DNA of 64,000 nucleotides from Avena insularis. Its lineage: Eukaryota; Streptophyta; Magnoliopsida; Poales; Poaceae. The notes beneath the pieces are model-generated. The model was not told the origin of the DNA. It did not search any database and saw nothing but the letters and a program-made list of their open reading frames with translations. The stretch is taken from NCBI GenBank assembly GCA_023614405.1, contig CM042688.1:443042028-443106027 (forward strand), in the 5' to 3' direction. The position numbers and the translations under genes were made by a program. This document shows, one piece after another, positions 58,701-64,000 of this stretch (its first letter is position 1; each line of letters opens with the position of its first letter).

Positions 58701-59412
58701 GAGTGCTGGGTGGGCTTAGTGGGCTAGGTTTGTGGGCCGACTGCTGCTGCTGTTTTTTTTATTCCTTCAGTTTTTCTTTTTTTCTTTTTCTGTTTTCTTA
58801 AGTAACTTTTGATTTAATTATCCAATTTGAATCAAACAAATTTCTAAAAATTTGTAAAACTCAAATTAGGTTTTTAGGGCATTATAGAACACATTTACTT
58901 TCCAACTCAAAATTTTCTAACCAATTTATTCACTTTGGCTTTAATAGCTAATATTGTATTTTCTTAATTCTATTCTCAAAATAATTCATAACTTTTTATC
59001 CATGGCTCCAAATTAGATGAAACCAATTTCTATTATTTTATTATTTTGTCCTTTATCTTTTTAGCCCTCATAGGAGTTATTTTGTTTAATATAAATATGG
59101 AGTGTATCCATAGTATTGTGTTGTTCTTAGTGTTAACAAATAATTATAGTTTTAGGGTTTGAGATATTTTTCACTTCTCTTGAGTTTTTAAAATGCAACC
59201 AAGTCAAGATGCTCATGCATGCTTCATGATTTGGGATTTTAAAACATGCACACCACTTCACAAACAAAAACCATTTTATTTGGCTTGGGTTTTGGAGGCA
59301 TTATATTAAATGTTCCAAAAGTATTTGTTCCTTCTGAATTTCAAAGAACTTGGTTCTTCATTTTGTTTAAAATTTTCACATTTCAAAATTTGGAAAATTT
59401 TGGGATGTGACA
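55760..59412 (-). mobile_element. 3' LTR of element C
   Basis: On the minus strand it starts TGTCACATCCC at 59412 and ends GGGTCCTTACA at 55760, 3653 bp. The matching 5' LTR begins at 61714. It shares stretches (CTAGTCCCTGGATCAA, CACAGTTTAAGATG) with the LTRs of elements D and 1, so the three are related families. A GC-rich part lies at about 57730-58680; ORFs there are not taken as genes. Confidence 0.9.
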
Positions 59413-59435
59413 GACTACCACCCTTAAAAGGAATC
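59413..59435 (-). other. Polypurine tract region of element C
   Basis: Minus strand: CTTTTAAGGGTGGTAGTC directly before the LTR start. The 20 bases at 59494-59513 repeat its core (CTACCACCCTTAAAAGGAA on the plus strand). Confidence 0.7.
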
Positions 59436-59624
59436 TCGTCCCGAGATTCGAGAAGGCTAGAAAGAATAGGTTGGGTTTTAGGATACTTGGGTGCTACCAC
59501 CCTTAAAAGGAAACTTTGTTGGGTTTCATTTGATGATTCACTTGGCTAAGGGTCCAATGATTGACATCCAAAGGTTGTTAAGATTTCTCCATCTTAAGAT
59601 TCTTATACCACTGAATTAAGTTAG

Positions 59625-60749
59625 CTAAAGCTTACCTTCCACACCATCTAGTTCTTCAAGGGTTCCATACATGTTGATGTGGTTCACATGTCCTTCCTGG
59701 GTCACATTGGAATTGCTTCCATTAGAGTCTCCAATATTCTTATTCTTCTTCTTCTCAGGACAGTCTGTTGCAAAGTGTCCAAGTTGCTTACAATTATAAC
59801 AGTGCAACTGGCTAATGTCTTTCTTCGGATCATTATGTTGATTCTGACCAAGGTTGTCTCCATTGTTAGTAACATTCACATTGCTACTACCACTTCCATT
59901 GTTGATGTGGTGATTCTTGTGGTGATGGTGATTATGTCCATTTCCTTCATGATGATGTGATCCAGAATATCCATTGTCCTTTCTGAATGAACGCATCTTC
60001 TGTGATGATCCTGAGTGATATTTGTCAAAGCTATGATTCCTCTTCCTGCCCTCAACCTTGTCCTTCTTACTCTCTAAAATTCTAGCTTTGTCACATATTG
60101 ATTGATAAGTTGGAACATAAGCAACTGATAATTGCATGGAAAGTTCATCATTCAGTCCATCTAGGAACTTTTCCTTCCTCTTAGCATCAGTATCAGTATC
60201 ATCTAGAGCATAACATGATAGATTGTTGAATTCCTCAATATATTCAGCAATGCTCATGTGATGCTTTGTTTAAGGTTGGAACTCCTTCTTCTTTAGGCTC
60301 ATCACGCTGAAGAGATATGATTAGTCAAAGCCATCTTCAAATATTTCCCAAGTCACTTCTTCAATGGGGTGAGTGACTTGAAAGTTGTCCCAACATGTAG
60401 CTGCAGGGCCTTCGAGCAAGTGTGCTGCAAATCTCACTTTCTCAGCATCCGAGCATCCAACGATCACTAGATCCCTGTTTACTGAATGTAACCAGTCATC
60501 AGCTACCATTGGATCAGAAGTACCAGAGAACTTTGCAGGTCTCAACCTCAGAAATCTAGTGACCATATCCAGAGGTGGTGGATTGTTGTTGTTATTGTTG
60601 TTGTTCTGATTCTGATTGTTGATGGTTGCCATGAATTGTGTCATCATCTGCATTAGCTGAGTCTGTGCAGTCATCATCTGTTGCATCTCATTTTCATTAT
60701 TGTTGTTGTCTCCATTGTTATCATGGTCGTTGGCGCGTCTTAGAGGCAT
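59625..60749 (-). pseudogene. Gag of element C, with pol deleted
   Basis: Starts at ATG 60747-60749 (MPLRRANDHDNN), continues through a poly-Asn stretch and the gag domain (FAAHLLEGPAATCWDNF, EYIEEFNNLSCYALDD), an S/H/N-rich linker and one CCHC knuckle (CYNCKQLGHFATDC). It ends at GVEGKL, where the related element 1 continues into protease. Protease, RT, RNase H and integrase are missing between here and the polypurine tract. TAA codons at 60321-60323 and 60270-60272 break the gag frame; the second sits in a short region that looks shifted by one base. It is closely similar to the gag at 18147-19589. This copy could move only with help. Confidence 0.85.
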
Positions 60750-61012
60750 CTGTTGGTTTAATGGGGATAAGTAATGGTAGATAGACAAATAGGTCTAAGG
60801 GAGTTCTAACACACTCAGCCCAAAACAAACCAGTTCAATCAAACATTCATCAAGCAACCAATCACTTAGCAACTTCTGACTTTAACTCATTATAGAAGAA
60901 AACAACAAGTTTTCTTGAAACAAGCAACCTAGTATAGTCATACCACATAGGTCATCATGATCCATACGCTAACACGATATCGATAACTTAAACAAGATAA
61001 TTGGTAGGCAAT

Positions 61013-61530
61013 CTAATGTCTCATGGGTTGCACTATGATAACATCAGCGGGAGCTCTCATTCGAGTTGGGCAATCATCGGTGAAGTGTCCTATCTTCCGG
61101 CAGCGATGGAAAAACACTTTTTTCATGTCTCGAGTACTTTTTCTTGGAGTGTTGTTGTGGTTTTCTTGAACTTCCTTCTCTGGGCATTCATCGGTATTGT
61201 GTCCTTCTTTCTTGCATTTGGAGCAGATGATATGGCTAAGGTTTTCTTCTTTCTTCCTAAGAGCTTGATACATTCCATCCTTGACTTGTTCTTTCACTTG
61301 TTGCACTATGAAGTCGAGATGGCACTTGGCAGGAATGTGGTTGGTTCCTTCACATAGGTAACAAGTAACTTGAGATGTGGGTCATTGTCCAACTTGATGG
61401 TTGTGATCACAAAAGGGACATTGATCTTGATGTTCCTTAGAGGTGTGGCCTACTTCTCCACATATTTTGCAAGTTCGAGGACCTGTCACAACTTGTATCT
61501 TGATCTCCTTGTTGGCATGATCCATCCTCA
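61013..61530 (-). pseudogene. Accessory zinc-knuckle ORF of element C, upstream of gag
   Basis: One frame on the sense strand, from MDHANKEIK (about 61530) to QPMRH and its stop at 61013, broken only by a TGA near 61384. It encodes a series of CCHC-like fingers: CKICGEVGHTSKEH, CPFCDHNH, CYLCEGTNHIPAKC, CSKCKKEGHNTDEC and a last one whose first Cys is His (HRCRKIGHFTDDC). Only the third and fourth are complete CX2CX4HX4C knuckles. Knuckles of this type bind nucleic acid, and gag normally carries its own. A separate multi-knuckle protein between primer site and gag is unusual for textbook gypsy elements, although similar proteins may exist in grass retroelements. Role unknown. Confidence 0.65.
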
Positions 61531-61699
61531 AGGTCCTTAGAGAAAGCAAAGGCTGGTGCTCTACATGTTTGAATGAGAAGAGATTCAGTAAAGAATGATC
61601 AAGGTATACGATAAAATCTAATGAGTATAAAAATATAAGTTCACTCCTAACAAGGGGTTTGTCCAATTCCTAGGGTTACGAACCTATAGGCAACACAGT

Positions 61700-61711
61700 G
61701 CTCTGATACCA
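61700..61711 (-). other. Primer-binding site of element C (initiator tRNA-Met)
   Basis: TGGTATCAGAGC on the minus strand, two bases inside the 5' LTR end. Confidence 0.92.
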
Positions 61712-61713
61712 TA

Positions 61714-64000
61714 TGTAAGGACCCAAACCTGGCTTGGTTCGAATCCCTGTGATTACAGTGCTAGTCCCTAGATCAAATAGCTAGCACCCACAGTTTAAGA
61801 TGTAATATCAAGATACAAAGGTCATATTACATCGCATGATCCAGAATATAAATACTTTATTACAAACTCATAGCCATAGGCTATCTTGTTACAAAGCAGC
61901 AGAATACAAGTAAAGCATGGAGTCCTTCATCTTCATGTGCCACAGGCAAACATGTTGGGTGTAGACTCATAACCTCTATCGTCAATCCACACTCATCAAT
62001 AGAATAACCTGCAACATGATAGGTTGCAGCCACAAAAGGGTCAATACTTTGAATGTATTGGCAAGTGTCACTAGTTGGTGAATATAAGTAGGACTATCAC
62101 TACATGCGTATTTGGCTAAGTAGAGCTTAGGCTTATTTGCAGAAAGCAACATGGTTTTATCCTATCTTTGCAAAATATTTTTCATCTTTCAATAACTTTC
62201 TGAACTCCTTGGCAAACTCCAAGTTCTTCTAATTCCTTTTTGACACCATCAAGTTTTACTTTGAGAAATTGGAATGTTGAGATCTTCCATAGCTTCAGGC
62301 CTTAGTTGCTCAGAGTTGTCCATAACCGGGGACACGGCTAAGTACTTAGAATTTAATCTTCTGCAGAAGTTGTACACTTTACCCACAAGACACAATCTCG
62401 TCTTGACGCCACCAGTGGCCGCTGGATTATTACTCACCAAGATGGAGTACCGGTAGATCGAGAATGTGACAAAGTCTTTCCATAGAAGTCCTCCCAATAC
62501 ATAATGCCAGCACATCTACCAGGCACCAATGCAAGGATAAACCTCCAATGCATAATTCTAGTTAACCTGAAGAGGTACCAATGCATGGGTCTCCCACTAT
62601 GTAATTGACTAGGCCAGAGCCCATTTGGCATGTGGCTGTACACGAAAGCCACTGTACGAGAAACATGTTCAATCTCTAAGTTCCTGGGTGGTATTCTCCT
62701 AGTGCACACACGAAAGAGATAGCCATAGACATGGTTCCCTTCGTTGCCACCTTATTCTCAACTGAGTATCCACATTCCACCCAGGTGATTCATTGAGTAC
62801 TTGTTTTATTATACAAAACATATATTTTTCCAACACTTCATATAATCACAATATGGTATATTCCACCCCGAATCTATAGCAGGGCTAAGCATAATACAAC
62901 TACAGTATTTCCACTAAGGGATATATAAAGAATATCCTAACAGGATATAGCATAGCATAGTATCATAGTTGTCCTATCATGCATACTACAAAAATCCACT
63001 AAGTGTAATGAAAAATAGTAGGACATGGATGATAGTGCCAATTGCCTTAGTAGTTGGTGGTGTTGGTACACTCTTTGCAGTAACACACTTGACAATCCAC
63101 ACAATCTATCAAACAAAACAACCAAGACAAAACATGCACAAAGTCAACACTAATGGCAATACAAAAATCATGCAAAATATGCAAGCATGCAAGATGGCAA
63201 TTTTTATTTTACAAATTGTTATAACAAAGGTCTTGAAAACTACTAAGTGTTTTCTGAACATTTTAGAATTGCAAGATTACAAATGCAACCATTTGTGCAA
63301 TTGTAACAATTAGCAATAATTTCTAGTATTTAGAAAGGCCAAACTCACTAAATAATTTCCATACTATTAGGTATAGTCAACCAAATCTATACTTTGGTAT
63401 TACATGATAGAGGGTTCAATTTGCAATCCATAGCAAAAAGATTCACCCAAAAATAATTTACAAAACAATTTTTATGGTTAAAATACTCCTAAAAAGGTTT
63501 TGCCTAAAACTTCTATTTTACAGAAGCTATAGGGTGAAATAAGGCCTAGCAGTGAAGCTCTCATTTTTCTAAATCCATAGACACCAAATTTGCATTTTTC
63601 TAATTTGTGGATCAAAAGTTATTGAATTTCTAAGTTTAATACAAATTCTGCCTATTTTCTAATTTAAACAGACGCTCAGGCCTACGTGGCGTGTTCTTAT
63701 TGGCTCATACCGGTTCAGGCGGATCGGCAACATGGGACCTTGGATTTTAAGTGGAAACGAGTGGATCAGATCGACTGATACCGCTTCGGTAAGTGGTCTA
63801 ATCTCAACCGCTAGTGACGGATTGACGATGCTCGGTAGTCGACCATGGATCGGCATGCGACGGCATGGCGTGGCGGCGGTCGTCGGTGGTGGTGTTCCAG
63901 TGGTTCTAGAGGGTTAGGGGAAGCGGTGATCTTACCGGCGGGTTGCTGCGGTCTCGGTGGTCTCGATGGTGGTCGTGGTGGAGGGAGGGGCACTCGGCCT
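61714..64000 (-). mobile_element. 5' LTR of element C, cut by the right window edge
   Basis: At least 2287 bp matching 55760-58050 of the 3' LTR with very few differences in its AT-rich part. The last 200 bases or so (63810 onward, GC-rich) differ by many small indels and substitutions. The remaining LTR and the right target duplication lie outside the window. Confidence 0.9.

Overview
The window looks like repeat-rich nuclear DNA of a grass, most probably a pooid (the wheat, oat and ryegrass side of the family). The evidence is the mix of large Ty3/gypsy LTR retrotransposons with initiator-tRNA-Met primer sites, an LTR family at 48952-52902 that I recognise from pooid genomes, spliced plant-type gene remnants, and the absence of bacterial-style operons. 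No tRNA, rRNA or CRISPR was seen. The exact species cannot be given from sequence alone.

Layout. (1) 1-1375: the 3' part of a plus-strand LTR, its primer-binding site and a short leader. (2) 1376-29921: a huge minisatellite of 48-bp and 39-bp units arranged in kilobase-scale higher-order repeats. It is split at 11947-24709 by one full-length minus-strand chromovirus with a perfect 5-bp target duplication. (3) 29962-38662: a plus-strand element with two LTRs of about 3.95 kb around an internal region of only 0.8 kb. (4) 38668-47189: a small gene island. It holds a SANT/Myb-like pseudogene, an F-box plus KIB1-type beta-propeller (DUF295) pseudogene, two tail-to-tail 3'-5' exonuclease genes (one broken, one intact) and a zf-XS-like pseudogene. 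(5) 47190-48951: a diverged block of the same minisatellite. (6) 48952-55759: two nested partial minus-strand LTR elements of one family. (7) 55760-64000: a minus-strand gypsy element that has lost pol but keeps gag and an upstream zinc-knuckle ORF; it runs off the right edge.

The only gene that looks intact is the DEDDy exonuclease at 43861-44481. The many long reading frames inside the minisatellite follow from unit lengths divisible by three and are not treated as genes. The best leads are the origin and architecture of the minisatellite, which seems to grow out of a retrotransposon leader; the extra sense-strand ORFs between primer site and gag in two gypsy elements; and the giant-LTR, tiny-body element. 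Clustered small indels in GC-rich parts of all three LTR pairs warn that some frameshifts may be assembly errors.
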